Below, piece after piece: positions 8,402 to 17,788 of a stretch of 64,000 nucleotides of DNA; within the stretch, counting starts at the first letter, position 1; each line of letters starts with the position of its first letter. The notes beneath the pieces were generated by a model. That model saw only the letters and a list, made by a program, of their open reading frames with translations, did not search any database and was not told where the DNA came from. Where the stretch lies: the NCBI RefSeq assembly GCF_024138715.1, contig NZ_CP092074.1:1-64000 (forward strand), in the 5' to 3' direction. A program made the translations under genes and the position numbers. The stretch is from Emticicia sp. 21SJ11W-3 (GTDB lineage Bacteria; Bacteroidota; Bacteroidia; Cytophagales; Spirosomataceae).

Positions 8402-10045
8402 CTAAAGGACAAGTGCCTTACTATTAACAATTTTGTGTGTTTTGGCATCAAATATTAACTGGCTGTCAGTAAAGACAAAGGCGTTTTTTTTCCAGGCGGC
8501 TACTGCAACTTTATAAGTACCTTCAGGAAGGCAGTTTTTAAGAATTACCATTCTGAAACCATTGAAAAAGGTTCGGTTTGTTAACAAAGAAGCTTTATCA
8601 GTGTTCCGCAGACTCATTACTGGCACTAGCAATGCGTTTTTGTTTGCTGAGTTAAGTAAAAGAATAAAGAGGTTTCCGTCATTTGTAAGAATACTGTTTT
8701 CTGATGCCATATAAAGTGTTTCAGAATTAAGAGTCATGGCATTCAACTTAAAAATACCGGGTAATTCTTTTAATTTATTCAAACTATACACTGGCTCTGG
8801 TAAATGGAAAATGTTTCTTTCTGCTAAAGTATGTAGGGTCTGATCGAAATAATTACGGTAATAACAACCACATGAGGTTGTATTAGAATAATGGTAGTTT
8901 ACCGAAATCAGCTGTTTCTGATGGTAAAAAAACAGGGCCTTAGAGCGTGCAGCAAAAAAAGAATGGCAAAAATAAAGCATGCCCCCCAGTAAAGCGACAC
9001 TAAACATATATTTCCGGGTTCTTAACTGAACCAGAAAAGGAATCAGATACAGGTACAGGGTAATCCAGAGCAATTGCGTATAGGTTCTGTACCTATCCGG
9101 AAAATCGGAGGAAATAATATTTCTGAAAGTTGATAATCCTAAAAATGTACCTAAAGCGAAAAGGCAAATCCCACTGGTAAGGAGGTAATACAATCGTTTT
9201 TCGCGATCCAATCGGGCAAAGAAGCTATAAATTAAGAAAATTAGCAGTAAGGCAATTACAAACCCGCCCAGTAAATAGATAATAAATAACTTGCTTGAGG
9301 TTTGAACTATAGAGCCGGTTAAAATAAGTAAAGATTTAAGTATATCTTTTATAGGAAACGGCTCATGAAAGGGCAGCCGGTTAAGAATCCAAAATTTAGT
9401 GATTAATAGCGCAAAGCCAATAATTGCAGCACTTTTGAAACGTTTTTCAGAAATCAGTATAATAAAAACCGTAATAAAGCCCAGAATGCCGTTACCACTG
9501 CTGAAACTGGCACAAATCAGTAAAACCAGGCCTGCATAAAACCTGCCTGAGGTTTCGGTATAGAAAAAACAAAAATAAAACCCCCATAAAAAGAAGCTTA
9601 TTATGGCAGTATGCTGAAAAGAACACAAAGCCCACAGGGCGTTTTCGTAAGCGTATAGTGATAATAGAATATAAGGAATTGGGATTAACCAAAGCCAAGA
9701 AATCTTTAAAATTTTGAGTTGTCGGAAAAAAAAGCCAAATGAAGTTAAAAATATAAGGTTGCCAATAAAATTGATGTGTTTGATGTTGACATTACCCAAT
9801 AAATGGTAATATGCCCAGATGGCAAATTTGAAAATAGCCACTGGATGTTCATTCTGCGGAATAAAAAATATCCGGACTTTATCTTTTATACCATTTAAAG
9901 CAGGTAAGTCTATTAACACAGAACGGAGAAGCCCGATATCGTCTTCAAACGGGATATTAAGGCCGTATCTGATAAAAATCACCAGGAAAGCAAAAAAGGG
10001 TAAAAGCAGCAGCAACAAATAAAAAACAAGCCTTGTGTTTCGCAT
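8402..10045 (-). CDS. Polytopic membrane protein, possibly GT-C-fold glycosyltransferase-like
   Basis: A 547-residue protein with about ten hydrophobic segments across residues 1-370 and a soluble C-terminal part of about 170 residues. After the first membrane segment comes an acidic loop (NIPFEDDIGLLRS), then QNEHPVAIFKFAIW. An acidic pair in the first extracytoplasmic loop followed by such a helix is the arrangement of many GT-C glycosyltransferases that use polyprenyl-linked sugars, so this is my best guess, not an assignment. Its role is not visible from neighbours, which are unrelated. The start ATG at 10045 directly precedes a hydrophobic segment and looks sound. Confidence 0.7.
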   Translation of the reverse strand: MRNTRLVFYLLLLLLPFFAFLVIFIRYGLNIPFEDDIGLLRSVLIDLPALNGIKDKVRIFFIPQNEHPVAIFKFAIWAYYHLLGNVNIKHINFIGNLIFLTSFGFFFRQLKILKISWLWLIPIPYILLSLYAYENALWALCSFQHTAIISFFLWGFYFCFFYTETSGRFYAGLVLLICASFSSGNGILGFITVFIILISEKRFKSAAIIGFALLITKFWILNRLPFHEPFPIKDILKSLLILTGSIVQTSSKLFIIYLLGGFVIALLLIFLIYSFFARLDREKRLYYLLTSGICLFALGTFLGLSTFRNIISSDFPDRYRTYTQLLWITLYLYLIPFLVQLRTRKYMFSVALLGGMLYFCHSFFAARSKALFFYHQKQLISVNYHYSNTTSCGCYYRNYFDQTLHTLAERNIFHLPEPVYSLNKLKELPGIFKLNAMTLNSETLYMASENSILTNDGNLFILLLNSANKNALLVPVMSLRNTDKASLLTNRTFFNGFRMVILKNCLPEGTYKVAVAAWKKNAFVFTDSQLIFDAKTHKIVNSKALVL

Positions 10046-10379
10046 AGGTTAAATTTAATAGACCAGGCAGCAACGTTTAAAAGATAAAAACAATATGCAG
10101 CCAGCAGTGCAGGTAATGATTAACCATGGTACCTCAACTGTCTGGCGTTATGGCTACTGGTGCCGTCACAGATTTTATTATAAACAATCAAAGAAACAGC
10201 TACAAATGCTCAATGATACTGAGCATCATGATGTTTGCAAAATTACGAAAACAATTGAGTAAATAAACTAAATAACAAACCTAAGAAATAAGATAAAGCA
10301 AGAGGTAGGTTATAGCTTAAAAATGAAAAAAAGGTCGTTCCATTGTGGTAGAACGACCCTTTTTATAGCAAAACGATGC
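10046..10379. other. Intergenic region without a visible gene
   Basis: 334 bases between two minus-strand genes. The distal part holds the amino-acid permease terminator (10325-10365). The rest shows no ORF or RNA gene that I can support and presumably contains the promoter of the 8402-10045 gene. Confidence 0.5.
10325..10365 (-). terminator. Intrinsic terminator of the amino-acid permease gene
   Basis: Stem GGTCGTTC / GAACGACC (10333-10340, 10351-10358) with a 10-base loop, flanked by A-runs and T-runs so that it works on the minus strand and perhaps on both. Confidence 0.88.
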
Positions 10380-11858
10380 TTATAATTTATTCAGATTGCT
10401 TTTATTCCGGCTGTATAAGAAATAAACAATTAAGCCTAGTAGCATCCAGATAACAGCAAACTGCTGCGCTTTACTGTCTAAAAGAAGCATCAAGGCAAAG
10501 TTTGTCACGATACCTAATGGCCCTATTATATACACCATTGGTGTTTTGAAAGGTCTGTCTCTGTTTGGTTCTCTGAAGCGCAGTATTAAAACGGCCAGAC
10601 AAACCATAGCAAAAGCAAACAAGGTACCAAAGCTTGTCATGTCGCTCAGAATACCGATAGGAGTAAATGAGGCCACTAACGAAACTAAAAGACCTACAAG
10701 AATGGTGCTTTTCCATGGTGTTTTCCATGTGGTATGCACTTGCTTAAAGAAATCAGGTAATAACCCGTCTTTTGCCATACCTAAGAAAACCCGGGTTTGA
10801 CCCAACATCATCACCAACATTACCGAGATTAAACCTGCGGTGGCCGCAGCGGTAATTATGAAAACAGCCCAGGGTTGACCTACCTTATCGAAAGCAAAGG
10901 CCACCGGAGCTTTAAGCGCATCACCCACAATGTCGTTATAATTAAGCATACCGGTTAACACCAACGAAACCAATATGTATAATACTGTACAGATTAACAA
11001 CGATGCGATGATAGCAAACGGAATGTCTTTTTTAGGATTAATGGCTTCACCGGCTGAGGTAGAAACTACGTCGAAACCGATATAAGCAAAGAAAATAGCC
11101 GCAGCGCCACTAAATATACCTTTCCAGCCATAGGCTTCTTTTGCTATACCGTCTTCATGCATTACCATAGTTGGCTCAGGAATGAATGGCTCCCAGTTTG
11201 AATAATTGATAAAGAAAGCGCCGGCAATAATTACGAAAATAACCGCACCTAACTTTAAAATTACAATCAGGTTATTGGTATTAGTTGCTTCTTTAATACC
11301 TTTTACGAGAATCCAGGTTACTACCCAGGTAATAATAAAAGCAGGTAAATTGAATGCAAAACCAACCGGCTCCAGACCGTTCGCCTGTGCATAAGATGCT
11401 GCAGACCAGGGGTCGTTACGTAAATAGTAAGGAATATCAACACCAAATAAATGAACCAGCTTATTGAAGTAACCAGACCAGCTTACAGCCACAGTCATGG
11501 CCCCCATGGCATATTCCAAAATCAATCCCCATCCGATAATCCATGCAAATAGCTCACCGATAGTACCATAGGCATAAGCATAAGCTGAGCCTTCAACCGG
11601 AAGCATAGAAGCAAATTCAGAATAGCAAAGCGCAGCAAAAACGCAACCAATACCCGCTATAATGAACGAAAGTGCTAATGCCGGCCCGGCATGGTAATGA
11701 GCAGCAGTACCTGTTAATACAAATATACCCCCTCCAATAATACCCCCGATTCCAATTGCGGTAAGACTCCACTTACCCATTATCTTCTTGAGTTGGTTAT
11801 TTTTAATATCTGCCTCATATGCAGACATTGGCTTTTTACGCCAAATACTGTGTTTCAT
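10380..11858 (-). CDS. APC-family amino acid permease (cationic amino acid transporter type)
   Basis: A 492-residue transporter with twelve or more membrane segments. The N-terminal motif LKKIMGKWSLTAIGIGGIIGGGIFVLTG is the classical TM1 region of the APC superfamily, with the GIGGIIGGGIF substrate-binding loop. CYSEFASMLPVEGSAYAYAY is TM3. These features place it with the YfnA/CAT group that takes up basic or small neutral amino acids across the inner membrane; the substrate cannot be told. I start at ATG 11858 (MKHSIWRKKPMSAYEAD), which fits family members; an in-frame ATG at 11933 adds 25 unlikely residues. A terminator lies 15 bases past the stop. Confidence 0.92.
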   Translation of the reverse strand: MKHSIWRKKPMSAYEADIKNNQLKKIMGKWSLTAIGIGGIIGGGIFVLTGTAAHYHAGPALALSFIIAGIGCVFAALCYSEFASMLPVEGSAYAYAYGTIGELFAWIIGWGLILEYAMGAMTVAVSWSGYFNKLVHLFGVDIPYYLRNDPWSAASYAQANGLEPVGFAFNLPAFIITWVVTWILVKGIKEATNTNNLIVILKLGAVIFVIIAGAFFINYSNWEPFIPEPTMVMHEDGIAKEAYGWKGIFSGAAAIFFAYIGFDVVSTSAGEAINPKKDIPFAIIASLLICTVLYILVSLVLTGMLNYNDIVGDALKAPVAFAFDKVGQPWAVFIITAAATAGLISVMLVMMLGQTRVFLGMAKDGLLPDFFKQVHTTWKTPWKSTILVGLLVSLVASFTPIGILSDMTSFGTLFAFAMVCLAVLILRFREPNRDRPFKTPMVYIIGPLGIVTNFALMLLLDSKAQQFAVIWMLLGLIVYFLYSRNKSNLNKL

Positions 11859-12187
11859 AAGATGTTTAGAGTTGTTTTTGGTTTGTTTTAGAAATATAGT
11901 GCAATATAATGTAAAATTGGGTTGAAAAGCCAAACTGTTTGTCCAAAAAACGAAATATTCTTTTAATTTTTAGCTTTTTACTTAGAAAAACAGGCTTGTA
12001 TTAATGAAGAATTGAAATTTTAATCGGAAAGAATAAAACGGGCATTTAGTTATGCTTTTGGCAGCCGCCAAATTAGTATCTGAAAAGCCTCAGTTAAAGC
12101 CCAATATACCGTATTTAAAGTTTGTGGTTATTATTCTAATAAACCAGCTATTGGCAGCGCTTTGGCCAATGCCAGATGCTTTAAGTA
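11859..12187. other. Intergenic region without a visible gene
   Basis: 329 bases carrying the upstream region of the permease and the downstream region of the PorP-type gene, both on the minus strand. A weak inverted repeat ATTGGC/GCCAAT near 12150-12172 could be the porP-type terminator but lacks a clear T-run. Nothing else is supportable. Confidence 0.4.
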
Positions 12188-13237
12188 TTAAAATTTAGGA
12201 CACGCCAGCGACTTTTTATTTCTTTTATAACGTGTTAGTTTTTTAATAACGGGTTCAAACTGATAAGCCAGCGATATTTCATGCGAACCACCGGAAGAGG
12301 CACCCAGGCTAGAGATCGTTACGTCATAACTATAGCCGATAGAAAAGCTGTCTTGCCTTACGCCTATCAAAAAAACCAGGGCATCATGATTAGTAGGGGT
12401 GATGTTCCTCTTTTTTATCGGAATCCCCCTATACCAGACCCCAACCGTAAGCGGAGTATAGGTGGCATACAGCCCTAAATCGAGCTGGTTAAATTTGCCT
12501 TGCCGTTTAATCAAAAACGCCGGTGATACCGAAAACTCTTTGTCTGAATAGGCCGCACCTGAGTAAGGATTAGCAATGGGTATTTTTACACCTCCGCTGA
12601 TGCTCAGTTTCATGGGTAAAAAAGCGCTCTTGGGGGCATCAGAAGCAAAAAACGTGTAAGAGGGCTGGTTGATATGGTGTGCCGTAACGCCTAACCATGA
12701 TGTACTGTTGTAGTACAATGCCCCGGCGCTGAAGTCGGCCATATTGATATTCGGTAAATTGCTTCCATTGGGGCCGAAGGGGTCATTTGTGGGGTTTCCG
12801 GTAAGGCCTTTGTCATCATACTGGTCGCCAAAAGTAAGCCCCAGATAGTTCATACTTTTGTTTGAGTAAGTCCCTTGCAGGCCAAGCCTTAGAAAATTAT
12901 CTTCGTCTATCTTTAACTGATACGCATAAATGGCGCTTATATCGGTGCTGGTAAGCCTGTTGGGCCCTTGTGAGTCGTTGGTAACAATTAAACCGATACC
13001 GCTATTCAGGCTTTGCAGGTGGTGGTCTATAGAAAAAGAACTCGTAACAAAATTGGCTGTTATTGAGGGCCATTGGTTACGGTAATTGGCTATTAACCTG
13101 GTAGCGAAAGCGCTACCGGCAAAGGCCGGATTCTGATATAAAGGGGCCGCGTAAAACTGCGAAAACTGCGGATCTTGTGCCTGCCCACTGTAACAAACCA
13201 GGCACAAGAGAACTATTCGTAAATAAAATTTTTTCAT
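12188..13237 (-). CDS. PorP/SprF-family type IX secretion system outer-membrane protein
   Basis: A 349-residue outer-membrane protein with a signal peptide (KFYLRIVLLCLVCYSGQAQ). The family hallmark right after cleavage is DPQFSQFYAAPLYQNPAFAG, followed by RLIANYRNQWP. The rest is beta-strand rich and ends in strands typical of a barrel (IGYSYDVTISSLG, HEISLAYQF). PorP/SprF proteins assist secretion or surface attachment of T9SS type B substrates and are usually encoded next to their substrate. Here the divergent neighbour is exactly such a protein, with PKD repeats and a CHU_C domain. I start at ATG 13237; the in-frame ATG at 13285 adds 16 residues that spoil the signal peptide. Confidence 0.93.
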   Translation of the reverse strand: MKKFYLRIVLLCLVCYSGQAQDPQFSQFYAAPLYQNPAFAGSAFATRLIANYRNQWPSITANFVTSSFSIDHHLQSLNSGIGLIVTNDSQGPNRLTSTDISAIYAYQLKIDEDNFLRLGLQGTYSNKSMNYLGLTFGDQYDDKGLTGNPTNDPFGPNGSNLPNINMADFSAGALYYNSTSWLGVTAHHINQPSYTFFASDAPKSAFLPMKLSISGGVKIPIANPYSGAAYSDKEFSVSPAFLIKRQGKFNQLDLGLYATYTPLTVGVWYRGIPIKKRNITPTNHDALVFLIGVRQDSFSIGYSYDVTISSLGASSGGSHEISLAYQFEPVIKKLTRYKRNKKSLACPKF

Positions 13238-13526
13238 AGCCTGTTCCGTTAGGAGATAATGGTGTATTTCCAAGCAAATATCCATACTACAGCAAAATCC
13301 CGGTTTTTACGAAAAGGGTACAGGGCGAAATTACTAATTTTTTAATATTAATATATAAAGTAACGAGCATGCCCTATTGTTTGGTGTAAAGAACAAAAAA
13401 AAACTCAATTTTGCTATTAATCTTTATTGAGGGTATCAAATAAATACGGGTTGGCTATCGTTAAAATTCTGGAATTAAACCGTAACTTTCTGTTTTAATC
13501 AGTACTTACAAAATGTATAATGAATT

Positions 13527-16223
13527 ATGTGGGCAGGTACAGGTACTAATCTAAGGATTTATTTTTTGGCAGCCACATTAGCATGTATATCAACTATCGC
13601 CTTTGGTCAGAATCCGTTTTACGTAGGGGGGAAGCTATGTAAAAGTATGCCTGCTTCTTCTACCGGGCCAGGAGGAACCCCTACAACCGCTGACTGTAAC
13701 GAACCCACTATTTTTTTTGATGAAGACCCGCTTTCTACTGCCTGGCTTTGGGATTTTGGTGACGGCAAAACGTCTGACTTGCGTAATCCGAATCATCTTT
13801 ATGCCCAAGCAGGTACCTATACGGTAACTCTTACCCGAACAAAAGGAGGGGTACAACAAGCACCTGTAACCCGCACGATTACCATCAGCCAGCCACCCAC
13901 TCAACCCACATTTAAAGGCCAAATCAGTAAAGACTCTACCGTTTGTGATGGCAAAACCATAACCTTAAACCCATATAACGTTTTAGAAAAAGGCTCGCCT
14001 GAACCCCCGGGTGTTAAGTATTTATGGTATCCCAATGGCGAAACAACGAAAACCATTGATGTTACCAAATCTGGCTGTTATTCTGTTGAGGTTTTTGATG
14101 CAAGTGGACAATGCTCAAGAACAGCCAAAATCAATGTAAAATTCTGTATGCAATCTGCCGGTGGAGGGGGTGCTGAAAAGTGGTATTTCGGCAAAGGGGC
14201 AACGCTTGAGTTTGGTATTAACCCAACGTCGGTAGTACCCAGAGACCCGCTGGCTGATAATGGTGACCTATTTGAACCTCCAAACCAGGACAACCCTCTT
14301 TACATACCTGTTCAGTCAACCCAAAGTAATCCGATTGACTCCCCCGAAGGTGTAGCTATGGTTTTTGACCCCAAAGGAGATCTGGTATTGTATACCGATG
14401 GCGTAAAAATATACAGCAAAGACGACCAACCCGTACCTTTTCAGCTGCCACCACCGGCTACAGCTACTTCATTGCCGGGTACTAATACGTCTACACAGTC
14501 GTCTCTAATTGTTCCTAAAAGCAATTGCAATGAGTGTCCGCATCATCTTTATTATGTGTACACCATGAACGAAACCACAGGCAGGCTGTCTTACAGTATT
14601 GTAGATATGCGCCGTAATGGTGGGCAGGGGGCAATTGTTGAAACCGATATTCCTGTTAGTCTGGCATCAACAGAACAAATCGTAACAAAAAGTATTGAAG
14701 ATGATAAAAAGAACATGGTGTTCTTTGTGTATTCGCAGGATAAAACTACCGGACAATTTAAAGTACTGAAAATTGATTCCACTGGCTCTAATCTGGTTAA
14801 TCAACCCCCAATTACTAATAAAATACCTGATGAAAGCGGATATATGAAAATATCTCCGAATGGACGTAAGCTGGCTACAGCATATATAAAAGACGGCAAA
14901 AATTATATAGAAGTATATGGCATTAATGCTACCACAGGCGTATTAACACTTGTGCATACCATTGAGTTGGGCAATGCGCCCCCAAAAATATATGGTGTAG
15001 AGTTTTCGCAGGATGGCGAAAAACTTTATTATACCCTCAGAGGAGCTCCATCCTCAACAGTAAAATCTTATTTGTATCAGTTAAATCTTAATTTAAGTTC
15101 AGATGCCCAGATAAGCCAGCAGAAAAAACAGATAGCAGAGTCGTCTACTCATGTTTTTGGGGCTTTGCAAATGGGGCCTACCAATGCAGGTACGGGTGGG
15201 TTTATTTACATGGCAGTAGATGGCAGCACAGAAATTGCCTATATAACACAACCCGATGCATTGATAACAAGCAATGTGGCAGTAGTTAATTATATTTCTT
15301 TTAATCAGGCTACGGCTCCTAATGTGGTAGGTACCAGTAAGTTGGGGCTTCCGAATGTAGTACATGCCAAGCCACAGCAGGATGGAGACGGCCTAAGTGC
15401 TACCTACAAAGGAACCTGCCAGAACCAACCTACTATTTTTGAAACAAAAGGCATTTGCAGCCCCATGAAAAATGAAGTAAGCTGGGACTTTGGCGATGGT
15501 ACAAAAGGTAAAGGAACGCAAGTGTCTCATATTTATACAAAACCCGGGCGATACACCATTACTATGACGGTAGAAGTTTATGCCGAGACAGCAATTAGCA
15601 AGGTGGTGAATATACCTGTATTGGGTAATTCGTTAAGAGAGAAATGTGATGTGTTTACGGTAATAGATGAAATAAACATTAAGCCCTCACCAATAATTAA
15701 TCTGGCAGATTCTACTTATGCGTGTTTTCGGGAAGGGGCTACGCTTTTATTAGACCCCAAAGCCCAAAATACCGTTGACCCAACCTATTTATGGAGGCCA
15801 AGGAATGAAACAACACCAACCATAACCGTTGATGTGCAAAGCACATACACTACATTTGTTACCAATAACTTTACATCTCAAAGCGGAGAACTTTACACCT
15901 GCACCACAGACGATAAAATTGTTGTAGAAGACAAATGTGACCCCCGCCTTTTTATTCCGGAGGCCTTTTCACCCAATGGCGATGGTGTGAATGATGTATT
16001 GGAAACACCTAACAAATATATCACAGATTACGACCTGAAAATTTATAACCGCTGGGGTGAGATTATATTTCAGTCTCTAGACCCATTTGATAAATGGGAT
16101 GGCTCTTACAAAGGGCAGATAATGGCTCCAATGCTGTATGCCTTTGTAGTAAGCTATAAAAGTGAGTACTTCCCAAAGCGACCTAAAATTACTAAATCTG
16201 GGGGGATACTTTTAATCAGATAA
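13527..16223 (+). CDS. Large secreted PKD-domain protein with T9SS type B (CHU_C/gliding-motility) C-terminal domain
   Basis: An 898-residue protein. Signal peptide about residues 1-28 (ending TIAFGQ). A PKD domain is at about 60-120 (WLWDFGDGKTSDLRNPNH), and a propeller-like stretch at about 220-620 contains repeated surface strands (GDLVLYTDGVKIYS, NGRKLATAYI, DGEKLYYTLRG). A second PKD domain is at about 640-700 (SWDFGDGTKGKGTQVSHIY). The last 90 or so residues, PEAFSPNGDGVNDVLE through YNRWGEIIF, form the CHU_C / type B T9SS sorting domain. The protein is expected at the cell surface, perhaps as an adhesin or motility factor, working with the divergent PorP-type partner. Exact function is unknown. 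Confidence 0.9.
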   Translation: MWAGTGTNLRIYFLAATLACISTIAFGQNPFYVGGKLCKSMPASSTGPGGTPTTADCNEPTIFFDEDPLSTAWLWDFGDGKTSDLRNPNHLYAQAGTYTVTLTRTKGGVQQAPVTRTITISQPPTQPTFKGQISKDSTVCDGKTITLNPYNVLEKGSPEPPGVKYLWYPNGETTKTIDVTKSGCYSVEVFDASGQCSRTAKINVKFCMQSAGGGGAEKWYFGKGATLEFGINPTSVVPRDPLADNGDLFEPPNQDNPLYIPVQSTQSNPIDSPEGVAMVFDPKGDLVLYTDGVKIYSKDDQPVPFQLPPPATATSLPGTNTSTQSSLIVPKSNCNECPHHLYYVYTMNETTGRLSYSIVDMRRNGGQGAIVETDIPVSLASTEQIVTKSIEDDKKNMVFFVYSQDKTTGQFKVLKIDSTGSNLVNQPPITNKIPDESGYMKISPNGRKLATAYIKDGKNYIEVYGINATTGVLTLVHTIELGNAPPKIYGVEFSQDGEKLYYTLRGAPSSTVKSYLYQLNLNLSSDAQISQQKKQIAESSTHVFGALQMGPTNAGTGGFIYMAVDGSTEIAYITQPDALITSNVAVVNYISFNQATAPNVVGTSKLGLPNVVHAKPQQDGDGLSATYKGTCQNQPTIFETKGICSPMKNEVSWDFGDGTKGKGTQVSHIYTKPGRYTITMTVEVYAETAISKVVNIPVLGNSLREKCDVFTVIDEINIKPSPIINLADSTYACFREGATLLLDPKAQNTVDPTYLWRPRNETTPTITVDVQSTYTTFVTNNFTSQSGELYTCTTDDKIVVEDKCDPRLFIPEAFSPNGDGVNDVLETPNKYITDYDLKIYNRWGEIIFQSLDPFDKWDGSYKGQIMAPMLYAFVVSYKSEYFPKRPKITKSGGILLIR

Positions 16224-16264
16224 CATTTTATAAGATTTACATTCTTCATTACGGCCGCTCTTTA

Positions 16265-16272
16265 TACCTTTG
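16265..16272 (+). promoter_or_regulatory. Candidate -7 element (distal) upstream of ruvB
   Basis: TACCTTTG matches TAnnTTTG, 114 bases before the ruvB ATG. The -33 region is not convincing. Confidence 0.4.
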
Positions 16273-16306
16273 GGCAGGTAATTACAAAAAGATACTTCAC
16301 AGATAC

Positions 16307-16339
16307 TTTCAGGGGGTTTCTATTATAAACCCCCTGAAA
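16307..16339. repeat. Perfect 13-bp inverted repeat upstream of ruvB
   Basis: Arms TTTCAGGGGGTTT (16307-16319) and AAACCCCCTGAAA (16327-16339) with a 7-base loop. It lies between two candidate -7 elements. No T-run follows, so it is a poor intrinsic terminator; it may still end transcription of the upstream 898-residue gene or act in the ruvB leader. Confidence 0.75.
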
Positions 16340-16344
16340 TATCG

Positions 16345-16352
16345 TATATTTG
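16345..16352 (+). promoter_or_regulatory. Candidate -7 element (proximal) of ruvB
   Basis: TATATTTG matches TAnnTTTG and lies 34 bases before the ruvB ATG, a good distance. Its -33 position would fall inside the inverted repeat at 16307-16339. Confidence 0.55.
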
Positions 16353-16385
16353 GTTGTATAAAAGAGAGCATTTCTCAGAGATTTC

Positions 16386-17411
16386 ATGCGAAAAGATTAT
16401 ATAAAAGGCGAGAGCGAGGGGCTTTCGCCGGTTGAAAAGGAAATAGAAAAAGCGCTGCGGCCTCTTTCGTTTGATGATTTTACGGGGCAGGATAAAATTC
16501 TTGAGAACTTAAAAGTCTTTGTTCTGGCTGCCAAACAAAGAAAAGAAGCGCTCGACCACGTGTTGCTGCACGGCCCTCCGGGGTTGGGTAAAACCACGTT
16601 ATCGTACATTATCTCTAATGAGCTGGGTACTAATATTAAAATAACCTCAGGCCCGGTGCTTGACAAACCAAGTGACCTGGCTGGCCTGCTGACCAACCTT
16701 GAGCCATTTGATGTGCTTTTCATTGATGAAATCCACCGGCTTAATCCCGTTGTGGAAGAGTATCTATATTCAGCAATGGAAGATTACCGCATTGACATCA
16801 TGCTTGATACCGGCCCCAATGCCCGCAGCGTGCAGATTGGCCTGAATCCGTTTACCTTGATAGGCGCTACCACCAGAGCCGGATTGCTCACCTCGCCACT
16901 CCGCGCCAGGTTTGGTATCAATTCAAGGCTGGAATACTACGACTCTCAGTTACTTTGTAAGATTATCAAGCGTTCGTCGTATATATTAAAAACGCCAATC
17001 AGTGAAGATGGCGCATTTGAGATTGCCCGCAGAAGCAGGGGAACCCCGCGTATTGCCAATAATTTGTTGAGACGCACCCGTGATTTTGCTCAGGTAAAAG
17101 GCGATGGCAAAATAAACCTTGCCATTGCAGAAATGGCTTTAACAGCCTTGGATGTAGACCAGGATGGTTTGGATGAAATGGATAACAGAATCTTGCAGAC
17201 AATCATAGATAAATTTAAAGGCGGGCCGGTTGGTTTATCGACCATTGCAACAGCAGTAGGAGATGAGGCCGAAACTATTGAAGAAGTTTATGAGCCTTTC
17301 CTGATTCAGGAAGGATACCTGAAACGCACCGCTAGGGGCAGAGAGGCAACAGAAAAAGCCTATAAGCATCTGAATATTCTGCCTAAATACAAAATGGGAG
17401 AGTTGTTTTAA
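16386..17411 (+). CDS. ruvB: Holliday junction branch-migration ATPase RuvB
   Basis: A 341-residue RuvB of normal length. Walker A is GPPGLGKTT near residues 63-71, Walker B is FIDEIHRL, and sensor motif [18 protein letters not shown] and the C-terminal winged-helix ([20 protein letters not shown]) are complete. RuvB forms hexameric rings that, with RuvA, pull DNA through Holliday junctions during recombination repair. ruvA and ruvC are not nearby. The last four bases overlap the end of the convergent yraN gene. The start ATG at 16386 is supported by the family start. Confidence 0.98.
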   Translation: MRKDYIKGESEGLSPVEKEIEKALRPLSFDDFTGQDKILENLKVFVLAAKQRKEALDHVLLHGPPGLGKTTLSYIISNELGTNIKITSGPVLDKPSDLAGLLTNLEPFDVLFIDEIHRLNPVVEEYLYSAMEDYRIDIMLDTGPNARSVQIGLNPFTLIGATTRAGLLTSPLRARFGINSRLEYYDSQLLCKIIKRSSYILKTPISEDGAFEIARRSRGTPRIANNLLRRTRDFAQVKGDGKINLAIAEMALTALDVDQDGLDEMDNRILQTIIDKFKGGPVGLSTIATAVGDEAETIEEVYEPFLIQEGYLKRTARGREATEKAYKHLNILPKYKMGELF

Positions 17412-17758
17412 AAGAAAACGTCTTCAAACTGGCGGATTTCGAAGTGCTGCCCGACTATAATAGCAATGATGTCAAACCGTATTTTGCCTCGCCAGTTTTT
17501 TTGGTAAACGTAGTTTTCGGCTGTTTTTATAATGAGCCCAGCTTTGGTTTTTGAAATGGTTTGCTCAGGGTACCCATGCAAAACCTCAGAGCGGGCCCGC
17601 ACTTCAACAAACACCAGCCAGTTGTCTTTGGTTGCAATAATATCTATTTCGCCCTTACCAAATACATAGTTGCGGTCAAGTATCTTATAACCGTTTTTTA
17701 TTAAGAAACCGGCGGCCATTTCTTCTGCTTTGTTACCGGTATCATTGTGTTGAGCCAT
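17408..17758 (-). CDS. YraN-family protein (UPF0102), endonuclease-like fold
   Basis: A 116-residue protein of the YraN/UPF0102 family: [23 protein letters not shown], then [22 protein letters not shown]. The Asp of GEIDII and Glu of FVEVRAR correspond to the PD-(D/E)XK nuclease core; here the final lysine position of the usual EVK is EVR, so activity is uncertain. Function in the family is unsettled (a DNA-processing role is suspected). It lies 30 bases after psd on the same strand, suggesting cotranscription, and converges on ruvB with a 4-base overlap of gene ends. Confidence 0.9.
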   Translation of the reverse strand: MAQHNDTGNKAEEMAAGFLIKNGYKILDRNYVFGKGEIDIIATKDNWLVFVEVRARSEVLHGYPEQTISKTKAGLIIKTAENYVYQKNWRGKIRFDIIAIIVGQHFEIRQFEDVFF

Positions 17759-17788
17759 GCTGGGCAGAAGTTATAGATACAAAATAGG

